IMG/VR virus record: IMGVR_UViG_3300026488_000019
Coordinates: 1 to 64,000 of that record
Strand: one strand, 5' to 3'
Origin: a virus
Length of the DNA stretch: 64,000 bases
Part shown: piece by piece, positions 34,217 through 41,090 of the stretch
Numbering within the stretch: the stretch's first letter is position 1
Layout: each line of letters opens with the position of its first letter
Notes under the pieces: generated by a model
Seen by the model: only the letters and a program-made list of their open reading frames with translations
The model's database searches: none
Told to the model about the DNA's origin: nothing
Position numbers and translations under genes: made by a program

Positions 34217-34998
34217 TAACCTAGTACAGCCTCTATATAACCTGCATCCTTAACCCAATCTACTAACTGCTGGTCTGTTATCCCGTTCTTACCTTTAATC
34301 CTCTTATCTCTTGCAAACTGAAGGAAAGAAGTTTCATCAGAAAAACTCTCTACACTACCACTAGGATAAACTACATCAAAAGTATCTCCATCATAAGTAA
34401 TTATCACTTTAGTAGCCTCTTCCTCAGTTTTCTTAAATATCTTTCTTAAGAGCTGAAGTACTTTAGTCCTCTTCTTACAGATTGGATCTCCTTTCCTATC
34501 TCCTGAACAACCATACCTGTTGTAGAAAAAGTTTACCCTAGCAACAGCTTGCTTATAATCCTTAGAAGCCTTAGCTACTGTTTTAGCTATTGTTTCAGGG
34601 TCTTTAGTAAACAAACCTTCAGGAGGATGCCACTTAGGTTTAACTTTGTTTACCCAGTTAGCTTCATCTATCTCTAGGAGTAAGTTGTTAAGTCTTTCTA
34701 TTAACCTCATCTCATTAACTCCACAAACCTTTTTAAGCTTTTGTATTAGTGAAAGCGTTTTAGAGCTGAATTTTCTTTCCTTAGCTAGTTTTATTACTCT
34801 GCAAACAAAGATTCTCTGGTAGTTAGATTTACAACCAAACTTAAGTATTTCCTCCAACCTTCTCTGAAGAGAGTCCTCTGGAAGTAAGTGGAGATGGTTG
34901 ATTAGGAAAAGGAAGGAGGCTTGGTCTATGAAGAACTTAGGGAGTTGCTCTTTAACCTTCCTCTCCTCCACTTTGAAGCTCCTTAGCCTTATTCTCAA
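34216..34998 (-). CDS. DUF3175-like domain protein (260 aa)
   Basis: Residues ~125-185 contain WHPPEGLFT, DPETIAKTVAKAS and VARVNFFYNRYG, landmarks of the DUF3175 pattern (P-x-GxFT, IA, NFYxNR-G). The N-terminal 120 residues are helical and basic, and the C-terminus is a small alpha/beta region with TYDGDTFDVVYPSG. Function unknown; its place among head genes suggests a virion or packaging role. The start overlaps the upstream gene by 47 nt in another frame. Confidence 0.55.
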   Translation of the reverse strand: MRIRLRSFKVEERKVKEQLPKFFIDQASFLFLINHLHLLPEDSLQRRLEEILKFGCKSNYQRIFVCRVIKLAKERKFSSKTLSLIQKLKKVCGVNEMRLIERLNNLLLEIDEANWVNKVKPKWHPPEGLFTKDPETIAKTVAKASKDYKQAVARVNFFYNRYGCSGDRKGDPICKKRTKVLQLLRKIFKKTEEEATKVIITYDGDTFDVVYPSGSVESFSDETSFLQFARDKRIKGKNGITDQQLVDWVKDAGYIEAVLG

Positions 34999-35290
34999 TA
35001 AACTCTACCATAGCTTTAAGTCCACCTTCATCTACCTCATAGGAATCAAAGACAATGTTACCATTTTCATCTAGCTTAGTATTTACTTGGATGATTTCCT
35101 TACCTGCTACATTAATAGCTACCATGTAAGTACCCTGCTCTTCATCAATAGGGTCAAAGTCAAAGTAAGAGGACTCCCTAAGGATAATTCCCATTTTATC
35201 GTAAAGGTCAGATGTAAGAGCTTCCTTAACCTTTTTCTTCTTAGATTTACACCTCTCTACTAAAGCTAAAAGTCTTTTAGCGTTAGCCAT
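34952..35290 (-). CDS. hypothetical protein (112 aa) after ferredoxin
   Basis: Basic helical N-terminus, then a beta hairpin domain (GTYMVAINVAGKEIIQVNTKLDENG). Downstream of the ferredoxin gene by 13 nt. No family recognised. It could be a partner of the Fe-S protein or a head component. Confidence 0.5.
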   Translation of the reverse strand: MANAKRLLALVERCKSKKKKVKEALTSDLYDKMGIILRESSYFDFDPIDEEQGTYMVAINVAGKEIIQVNTKLDENGNIVFDSYEVDEGGLKAMVEFIENKAKELQSGGEEG

Positions 35291-35303
35291 AACTTAACCT
35301 CCT

Positions 35304-35495
35304 CTACATAACTGAATCTTTCCAATCTATTGCTAGTGTAGGGCAATTTTGGATACATAACCCACAATTTAAACAAGAGGATTCACTTGAACTAGAAAAG
35401 TGAGGGTAATCGTTAAGAATTTGAAAACAACCCATAGGACATTCATCTACACAGATATAGCATTGGATACACAACTCGTAATCTATTTTCACCAT
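35304..35495 (-). CDS. 2[4Fe-4S] ferredoxin
   Basis: 63 aa with two complete cluster motifs, C9-x2-C12-x2-C15-x3-C19-P and C41-x2-C44-x2-C47-x3-C51-P, as in bacterial dicluster ferredoxins, with an additional Cys23. It would carry low-potential electrons. It lies between the zinc-ribbon gene and a hypothetical gene, immediately downstream of the capsid gene, with 2-nt spacing; the strong late transcription expected there suggests high expression. A partner could be ribonucleotide reductase or ThyX reduction, or a host enzyme. The location in a virion cluster is odd. Confidence 0.88.
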   Translation of the reverse strand: MVKIDYELCIQCYICVDECPMGCFQILNDYPHFSSSSESSCLNCGLCIQNCPTLAIDWKDSVM

Positions 35496-35497
35496 TC

Positions 35498-35938
35498 CTA
35501 TCCCTCTACCTCAACTTCTATTTCACACTCTCCATCTTCCATAGCACAAAGAACTGCATCTTCAGCAGTAGGATTGGACTTAAGTTGAAGGAGTTTAGCT
35601 ATTGCATCTACTTTATTAAGAGCTGAAAAGATAGGATTACCTTGCTCATCTATTAAATCAAAAGTAGGAGCATCTGAACCATTAAAGATAAGTTTAGCTT
35701 TTATAACTTTAGTTTCATTTTTCTTAGACTCTTCAGGCTCTTCATCAGGTTGTTCTGGTTCTTGATTATCTACTTTCCTAGTCATAGGAGTACCACACTT
35801 AGGACAATCATAGTTAGAACAAGGTACTCCCATAGGAGCTTCCATCTCATAACCACAGTTAGGACATACACAGGTTTTAGTAGGAATTTCTATATCTAAG
35901 TCCTCTAGCAAGGAAATTATTTCATGTATCTTTGCCAT
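35498..35938 (-). CDS. Rubredoxin-like/zinc-ribbon protein with acidic linker (146 aa)
   Basis: Residues 22-46 contain C-x-C-P-x2-C-G and, after MGVPC, CPKCGTPM: a metal-binding knuckle pair of the type seen in small rubredoxin-like proteins attached to Fe-S systems. An acidic Glu/Pro linker (residues ~55-70) leads to a C-terminal alpha/beta domain. The metal cannot be told from sequence. First gene after the capsid terminator hairpin, with AGGAGGTTAG as ribosome site. Confidence 0.65.
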   Translation of the reverse strand: MAKIHEIISLLEDLDIEIPTKTCVCPNCGYEMEAPMGVPCSNYDCPKCGTPMTRKVDNQEPEQPDEEPEESKKNETKVIKAKLIFNGSDAPTFDLIDEQGNPIFSALNKVDAIAKLLQLKSNPTAEDAVLCAMEDGECEIEVEVEG

Positions 35939-35956
35939 AACCTAACCTCCTTTATT

Positions 35957-35990
35957 ACTGAAAATGGGAGAGGGTTAGTACCCTCTCCCT
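35957..35990 (-). terminator. Hairpin after major capsid gene
   Basis: GGGAGAGGGT pairs perfectly with ACCCTCTCCC (10 bp) around a 4-nt loop, starting just after the capsid stop, followed by ATTTTCAGT. It probably reduces transcription into the ferredoxin and tail genes so that capsid mRNA is most abundant. Confidence 0.75.
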
Positions 35991-35997
35991 ATATCAA

Positions 35998-36426
35998 TTA
36001 AGCATTCTTAACTTCAAGCTTACCTACAAACTGAGGAACAATTACCTCTACTCCAGCCCATACAGCAACAGCCCTCTGGTTTGTTAGTGGGTTAGGGGAA
36101 AGTGGAATGAGGTCTGTAGTGGTGAGAGGCATATAAGGAGCATAAACTGCAGCACCTTCAAATGGATTATCAGGATTATAAATTCCTAATGCTACATTAG
36201 CAGGTAGTGCATTAGCATCATTAACCCTAATAACAGTTACTCCATCAAGAGTACCAAATACATGAGCACCCATTGCCTTACCATCAGCTATCTTCTCAAA
36301 TCCAGGGAGAGTTGAAAGGATGGATGCTACCTTAGCACCTGCTATGATAACATTAATAACTCCTCTACCTGCATTCTGAACAATAGAACCTTCAAGGTCT
36401 GCAAGTGCGTCCTTAACTGTTTGCTT
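35998..36426 (-). CDS. Major capsid protein (T4 gp23-like), exon 2
   Basis: C-terminal 142 residues of the capsid protein. KQTVKDALADLEGSIVQNAGRG joins directly onto exon 1 FEH after splicing. Later strands (GAHVFGTLDGVTVIR, GAAVYAPYMPL, PNPLTNQRAVAVWAGVEV) match the HK97-fold C-terminal half of gp23 family proteins. An unspliced GTG start at 36432 gives only a fragment with no plausible function. Confidence 0.85.
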   Translation of the reverse strand, partial: KQTVKDALADLEGSIVQNAGRGVINVIIAGAKVASILSTLPGFEKIADGKAMGAHVFGTLDGVTVIRVNDANALPANVALGIYNPDNPFEGAAVYAPYMPLTTTDLIPLSPNPLTNQRAVAVWAGVEVIVPQFVGKLEVKNA

Positions 36427-37721
36427 CATCACCTTCAGCAGGGATCGCTACTCCCCACCCGTCTTACCAGGAGGTTCTATGTAATCTTTATACTTTCTAA
36501 GATAAGTTTTCCAAGTAGGATAAGAATTGGGATAATATTCTTTCCTCACTCTTTCATAATTTTCTTCAGTACAGGGAAGAGAAAGTTCATTAAGCTTATC
36601 CAGAATCTTAACTATCATTCTAATGGTTCTTTGTCTCAGACCTTCTTCAGTATGAACTTTCATTCCTTTAGTAATTCTTATTAAACCTTTAGCTAACTTC
36701 TCCTTTCTAGTTTTAACTCTCTTCTCAATTGCCTCTTTAGGCATCTTCCTACCTTTAAGCTTCTCACTAATCTTCCTCTTGGTCTCCTCGCTATGTCTCC
36801 TTCCTCTGGACTTTTCACCTATTTTTCTCCTAGTTTCCTCGCTCCACTTTCTACCCCAATTAGGATGCTCAGGCCCTCTTGGGTAATACCTACTTCCTAT
36901 CTTCTTTCTAGTTTCTTCATCAAATTTTCTTCCAAATCTCTTCTTCCTTATTTCAGAGGGTAACCCTTCTCCTGAAACTCCATCACCACCAGGAGTAAGG
37001 TTATGTAGAGGGCCTTGCCCTAACTCATACCTTCCTATGGTAGCTATTAGTTCTTTTTCTTTCTCTAACGCTTCCTCTTCTGTTAAACCTGAAAATACTT
37101 CCAAAATAATAGGTTCAAGTCCAGCATTCCAAATAGCTTTAATTTGGTTATTTTTAGGGTGCTTAATACCCTTCCTCGCTTCATCCAAATGAGCAAACTT
37201 TCTCTTCCCTGTACCCTTACCTACATAGAAAGGTTCATAATCAAACTCATACTTACCATACTTGAACTTTCCAGGATAACGAGGGTCTAGGTAAACATAT
37301 ACATAGAACCTTCTGGCAGACCGCCCAGAGGTTTCCCTCTGGGATGGGACTATATCACCACTCTGGGGCATTTTATTAACCTCCTAAAGCAGGATATATG
37401 ATTATTATAACCTATAACCCCAGAGTGCCCCCCATTTCGTCCTCGCTTGAGGACTACTCCAGGGCAGGAATCCAAAATAGGATTCCTGTTTATCCCCTTG
37501 GATAGTCTCTGAACCTTCCCCATAGGTATCATAAGATACCTTTAGGGGCTTGGCTGCGGGTTGCCCATTTCAGGAGTTTTACTCCCTCATCCCTTAGCTT
37601 TTTACCATACCCACAGGCTTGCGACCTGTGGCCCTCACTAAGGTTTCCCTTAGTGAGTTGGTACTAAGGGCTTTAGGGCTTTCCCGCAATTAGGGGGGTT
37701 TAACGAGCACTAGCAAAACTA
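36427..37721 (-). ncRNA. Group I intron in the major capsid gene
   Basis: Self-splicing ribozyme, 1295 nt. Conserved cores are readable: P (AATTGCGGGAAAGCCC, 37676-37691), Q (37545-37562, AACCCGCAGCC), R (GTTCAGAGACTATCC, 37500-37514) and S (GATATAGTCCC, 37342-37356); R and S pair as P7 (GACTAT/ATAGTC). The 5' site follows GAGCAU, which pairs with GUGCUC inside the intron (P1, U-G at the site). The last base is G, and exon 2 AGCAAA pairs with UUUGCU (P10). Loss restores one 460-codon frame. It carries an endonuclease gene. Confidence 0.93.
36448..37371 (-). CDS. GIY-YIG homing endonuclease (intron-encoded) with NUMOD3 repeats
   Basis: 307 aa. The GIY-YIG core is present as FYVYVYLDP and FYVGKGTGKR, with a downstream Glu-rich helix (EEEALEKEKELI). 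Several NUMOD3-like DNA-binding repeats follow (SEETRRKIGEK, SEETKRKISEKLKG, each ending GR). It would spread the intron to intronless capsid alleles. GGAGG before ATG 37371 sits in the loop of intron helix P8, and the first codons contain the S element, so coding and ribozyme sequences overlap. It ends in TAG 21 nt before the 3' splice site. Confidence 0.9.
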   Translation of the reverse strand: MPQSGDIVPSQRETSGRSARRFYVYVYLDPRYPGKFKYGKYEFDYEPFYVGKGTGKRKFAHLDEARKGIKHPKNNQIKAIWNAGLEPIILEVFSGLTEEEALEKEKELIATIGRYELGQGPLHNLTPGGDGVSGEGLPSEIRKKRFGRKFDEETRKKIGSRYYPRGPEHPNWGRKWSEETRRKIGEKSRGRRHSEETKRKISEKLKGRKMPKEAIEKRVKTRKEKLAKGLIRITKGMKVHTEEGLRQRTIRMIVKILDKLNELSLPCTEENYERVRKEYYPNSYPTWKTYLRKYKDYIEPPGKTGGE

Positions 37722-38675
37722 ATGCTCAAAATAGCTTACTCCATCTGGAGGAGTTTTGTCCCAATTAATAGTTCCACCAGCAGGATTAGCATTCATCTTC
37801 CTGATAAGGTCACCACCAATCTCATTGTTAATAGCTACAACCAGGTCTTTAGCTAGTTCATCTTCAGCTACAATTCCAAACCTTTGCCTGAGAGCATAAG
37901 ATTGGAGAAGTCCTACTACTCCTTTAAGAGCATAAATCCTAGCTGTAACAGGTACAGATTCAAATACAGAACCAATGCTAGGTAGGTCTGCTTGAGCTTC
38001 TACATCAAGCTGATATCCAACTACAATAGGAGTTCCATTAGCAGGAGCATCAGCAAAGTGGAGTTCTACTGTACCAGTTTTGTAGTCAATAGAACCCCAA
38101 ACTCCTACTCCAAGGATTACTCCATTACCATCATCCTTACCGTAAACCTTTCCAGCTTTAACTTGGAAAGTTTCAGGTCTTACAGGAACAGGTTCAATTG
38201 TTACTGTGAAGTCTTTAGTAGTACCGTCTCCAGTAGCTACTTCTTTATCTGAAACTACATTAGAAGCAAGTCCACTAGGAAGAACTGCTCCAGTTCTAGG
38301 GTCAATAATAGTATCTCCTGTGTCTTGCCTCTTGATTACTTTGAAGTAAACATTTCCACGCTCTTCTTCAATGTTCTGTACACTAGCTATGAAAGGAATA
38401 ACAGAGTTACCATAAGCTACTGTGATAACATCAAAAGCTACTTTGGGAAGAGCTCCTAGTGAGCTAAGTCCATCTTCCTTAACAGTAGCTTCTAGCATTT
38501 CCCACTTTTCAAGCTCTTTCCCAAGCTGAACTACATCCCAAGCTTGTACTCCTTTAAGCTTACCAAGAATAGTATGATCTTCAAGAGTTTCTACCTGCTC
38601 ACGATATCTTTTAAAGTAGTTCTCTGCCTGTGCTTCTACTTCCCTAAGCTTCTTTTCAATAATGAGTTCGCTCAT
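37722..38675 (-). CDS. Major capsid protein (T4 gp23-like), exon 1
   Basis: N-terminal 318 residues. The first ~50 residues are a helical region such as protease removes in gp23. NSVIPFIASVQNIEEERGNVYFK and later KTPPDGVSYFEH are gp23-family landmarks around the insertion. GAGGATT precedes ATG 38675. Read through the splice site, the exon ends in a stop at 37719-37721, so intact capsid requires intron removal. It is the main virion shell subunit and should be the most abundant late protein. Confidence 0.88.
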
Positions 38676-38718
38676 ATTAATCCTCCTTTGTGTAATTTAA
38701 TTTGAGTTGAAGTGAGTT

Positions 38719-38746
38719 TAACTAACCTGATAGTGCAGGTTAGTTA
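38719..38746 (-). terminator. Hairpin between scaffold and capsid genes
   Basis: TAACTAACCTG pairs perfectly with CAGGTTAGTTA (11 bp, 6-nt loop) and includes the scaffold stop codon. The downstream strand is not T-rich, so an RNA-processing or stabilising hairpin is as likely as a terminator. Confidence 0.55.
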
Positions 38747-39490
38747 CTTGAGGAATGATTCAGCTATCCTTACTGTTCTGGGTTTAAGGAATTTAGGAGA
38801 ATCCTCTTTGGTTTCATTTACCTTAGACGAGGAAACTTTATATTTGTTAACATACTTAGCTGATTCAGTCATCTTAGAAAGAACTTCTTTAGCTTCCTCT
38901 ACTCCTAACTTAGAAACTAACCTTTCTACAACTTCCTTGTCTGCTTTAAACTCTTTAGCGAGTTCCTCTACTTGCTTGTTGAGTTTTTCTTCCTTAAGCT
39001 TAAGGAGAACTTGTTCTATACCTTTAAGGAATTCTTCAACCTCTTCTAATGAACCTACCCTAGACTGAAAGTCTGCTAGTTTTTCTAGTGTGGATTTAGC
39101 TTTTTCTAATGTTTCCTTAATTTCTTCAGGAGTACCTAGCTCAAGGTACTTTTCAAGAGTTTCTTTAGACTTGAGGAGAGACTTTTCAACTTCTTCAGGA
39201 GAACCTATTTTGAGGTAAGCTTTGAGGATTTCCTCAGACTCTTTTAGAGCCTCTTTAATCTCTTCAGGAGTACCTAATACTTCATACTTAGCAAGAGTTT
39301 CTTTGAGAGATTTGAGCTCCTCTTCTACCTTAGTGAGGGATTCCTTTACAGATTTAGCTTCCTCTTGATTCTTTTGGAGCTCTTCAAGTTGTCTTTTGAG
39401 TTCTTCGTTTTCCTTAAGAACCTTGTCTAGTTCCTTTTCCAATTCTACTTTCTCTTTAGTAAGTTGTTCAAGGACTTGCTCCATAGCCAT
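38744..39490 (-). CDS. Internal-start scaffold protein (T4 gp22-like) nested in the protease gene
   Basis: AAGGAGGAT at 39497-39505 lies 8 nt before ATG 39490, in frame with the protease, and would yield a 248-aa coiled-coil protein. Phage lambda C/Nu3 uses the same nested layout to make far more scaffold than protease. Its LGTPEEIKE-type repeats and final lysine-rich tail (RTVRIAESFLK) suit a capsid-binding scaffold. The start signal is better than that of the full-length gene. Confidence 0.65.
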   Translation of the reverse strand: MAMEQVLEQLTKEKVELEKELDKVLKENEELKRQLEELQKNQEEAKSVKESLTKVEEELKSLKETLAKYEVLGTPEEIKEALKESEEILKAYLKIGSPEEVEKSLLKSKETLEKYLELGTPEEIKETLEKAKSTLEKLADFQSRVGSLEEVEEFLKGIEQVLLKLKEEKLNKQVEELAKEFKADKEVVERLVSKLGVEEAKEVLSKMTESAKYVNKYKVSSSKVNETKEDSPKFLKPRTVRIAESFLK

Positions 39491-40132
39491 ATTTTTATCC
39501 TCCTTAACCTGAATTTGATTAAAGTTAGCTTGGTTGTCTGATATACTACATATACCTCCTATACACTCTTTTAAGTCTTGCTTTATGGATTCAACTAGTT
39601 CAGGGTTGGCTTGTAAGAATCCTGGATCATAAACGAAGTCAAATCCTATTAGTTCATACTTATCAGGGTTTAAAGCTGGAACTTTACCAGTAGGGTCTTT
39701 ACCTTCGTATTCTCCAAATGCTCTAGAAGATACATAGAGTTTAGCTCCTGCTCTTAAGAGAGTATTAAGAACCCTACCAGCAGGAGTGTTAAGGATTAAA
39801 GCTTCTCCTATACCTCTACCTTGTTCATCTATGTAAAGGTTAGTTACTATGTGAGAAATCTTACCTTCTGCTATTGTGTTGTCGTTTATAGGGGTATCGT
39901 GACCAATAGTACCAAACATTCGTCTTTCTTTAAGTTTCTTTTTGATGTTTGGGTTGGATATTACCTTTTCCCAGAGCTTACGAGGGTAAAAGCGATTATT
40001 TCTAGAGTAGCCATCTGGTACAAAGAATTGGCCTTTTACCTTACCTAAGATGTGAATACCATCTACTTCGTTAGACTCTTGCAGTGTGAACTGAATTTGT
40101 GGTTCTATGAGGTCAACTAACCTTTCCATCAT
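38744..40132 (-). CDS. Prohead protease-scaffold fusion (T4 gp21 + gp22-like)
   Basis: 462 aa. Residues 1-205 form a gp21-type serine protease: MFGTIGHDTPI (catalytic His), then YVSSRAFGEY (nucleophile Ser) and DFVYDPGF. Residues ~215-462 form a highly charged coiled coil with repeats LGTPEEIKEALKES, typical of scaffold cores; four ~28-aa copies can be aligned. The protease would cut scaffold and capsid N-terminus after assembly. The fusion has no stop between the two parts. A strong internal Shine-Dalgarno could also make scaffold alone. Precedes capsid gene as in T4. Confidence 0.85.
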   Translation of the reverse strand: MMERLVDLIEPQIQFTLQESNEVDGIHILGKVKGQFFVPDGYSRNNRFYPRKLWEKVISNPNIKKKLKERRMFGTIGHDTPINDNTIAEGKISHIVTNLYIDEQGRGIGEALILNTPAGRVLNTLLRAGAKLYVSSRAFGEYEGKDPTGKVPALNPDKYELIGFDFVYDPGFLQANPELVESIKQDLKECIGGICSISDNQANFNQIQVKEDKNMAMEQVLEQLTKEKVELEKELDKVLKENEELKRQLEELQKNQEEAKSVKESLTKVEEELKSLKETLAKYEVLGTPEEIKEALKESEEILKAYLKIGSPEEVEKSLLKSKETLEKYLELGTPEEIKETLEKAKSTLEKLADFQSRVGSLEEVEEFLKGIEQVLLKLKEEKLNKQVEELAKEFKADKEVVERLVSKLGVEEAKEVLSKMTESAKYVNKYKVSSSKVNETKEDSPKFLKPRTVRIAESFLK

Positions 40133-41054
40133 ATTTCCTCACTAATTCAAGGAATAGTGAAACTGGGATTGTTTTTATGATTTGGCACTGAGAACCTTTT
40201 ATGTTAGAGTAGCTAATACTAGGGTAGTCGTAAGCAACTCTATTTTTCTCTAATGAGTCAAATAGTACCTTAGACTTATCTCCTGATATTATCAATGCAT
40301 GGTTTACTTTAGGTTCGCCTTGCTGTGATAAGGTTACAGAAGGATTACTACCACAAGATACTAAAGCTATTAAGTGAGAGTGGTACTTATCAGGGTTGTT
40401 ATAAACCTGCTTTGCTACCTGAGCATAGCAGGAAGAGTTAGCAGGGTTGTTAGAGAGGGAGAAAAGTAGCATTTTCTTTAACACATCTTTTACTGTAAAC
40501 AAGTCCTCTCCTATTATGTCTAGGAGGAACTCTACATCCTCTTTATCAAGCTTATTCTCTATAAGAACCTTCTTTTCAATTTCATCTATTAGAGGTAATA
40601 CTTCTTCAGTAAAGAGTTCATACTCAACTTCTTCTAGGAGAGGCTTGTAGTAAACTCCTTCTATATACCAATGGGTTTTAAGACTGGAAAGTAGCTTGAG
40701 GAATTCGTATCTTTCTAATGGAGATAAGTAAGATTCGCTCCTGAATAACCTAGTAGCTAAGAATCTACCTAGTGCTCTGTGAAACCTTTTACCAGATATA
40801 GATTTGTGCCACTTTCTTAGAGCTAAGAGGTATTTAGTTCTGTACCTTTTCCAGTTTTGCTTTTGAATTAAAGAACGCTTCCTATCCTTTAACCTCTTCT
40901 TTAGAGGTTTACGACGCTTAATAATACCTTGCCAGATTTCTTCAATGGCTTCCTGTGAGAGTTTCTCTACATCACTAAGGGTTTCATATTGGTTTAACAA
41001 ACCTGCTTCAGAAAGAAGCAATATTTTGTCGTTTGGGTCTCTAAACTTTATCAT
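40113..41054 (-). CDS. hypothetical protein (313 aa), possible papain-like C-terminal domain
   Basis: The N-terminal third is strongly basic (RRKPLKKRLKDRKR). Residues 205-310 contain SSCYAQVAK, then VNHALIISGD and LFDSLEK, a Cys-His-Asp order that could be a papain-like peptidase. It overlaps the protease gene start by 20 nt and lies inside the head module, so a minor capsid or internal protein is plausible. The peptidase idea is weak. Confidence 0.5.
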   Translation of the reverse strand: MIKFRDPNDKILLLSEAGLLNQYETLSDVEKLSQEAIEEIWQGIIKRRKPLKKRLKDRKRSLIQKQNWKRYRTKYLLALRKWHKSISGKRFHRALGRFLATRLFRSESYLSPLERYEFLKLLSSLKTHWYIEGVYYKPLLEEVEYELFTEEVLPLIDEIEKKVLIENKLDKEDVEFLLDIIGEDLFTVKDVLKKMLLFSLSNNPANSSCYAQVAKQVYNNPDKYHSHLIALVSCGSNPSVTLSQQGEPKVNHALIISGDKSKVLFDSLEKNRVAYDYPSISYSNIKGSQCQIIKTIPVSLFLELVRKYDGKVS

Positions 41055-41090
41055 TGGGTTGCCCTTTAGCGTATTCTTCTAAAATTTAAC

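Noticed and set aside
37350-37532. 60-aa frame inside the intron, - strand
   Set aside because: It coincides with conserved intron core elements and P8, and has no ribosome site.
38712-39068. + strand frame opposite the scaffold
   Set aside because: Antisense of scaffold repeats, low complexity.
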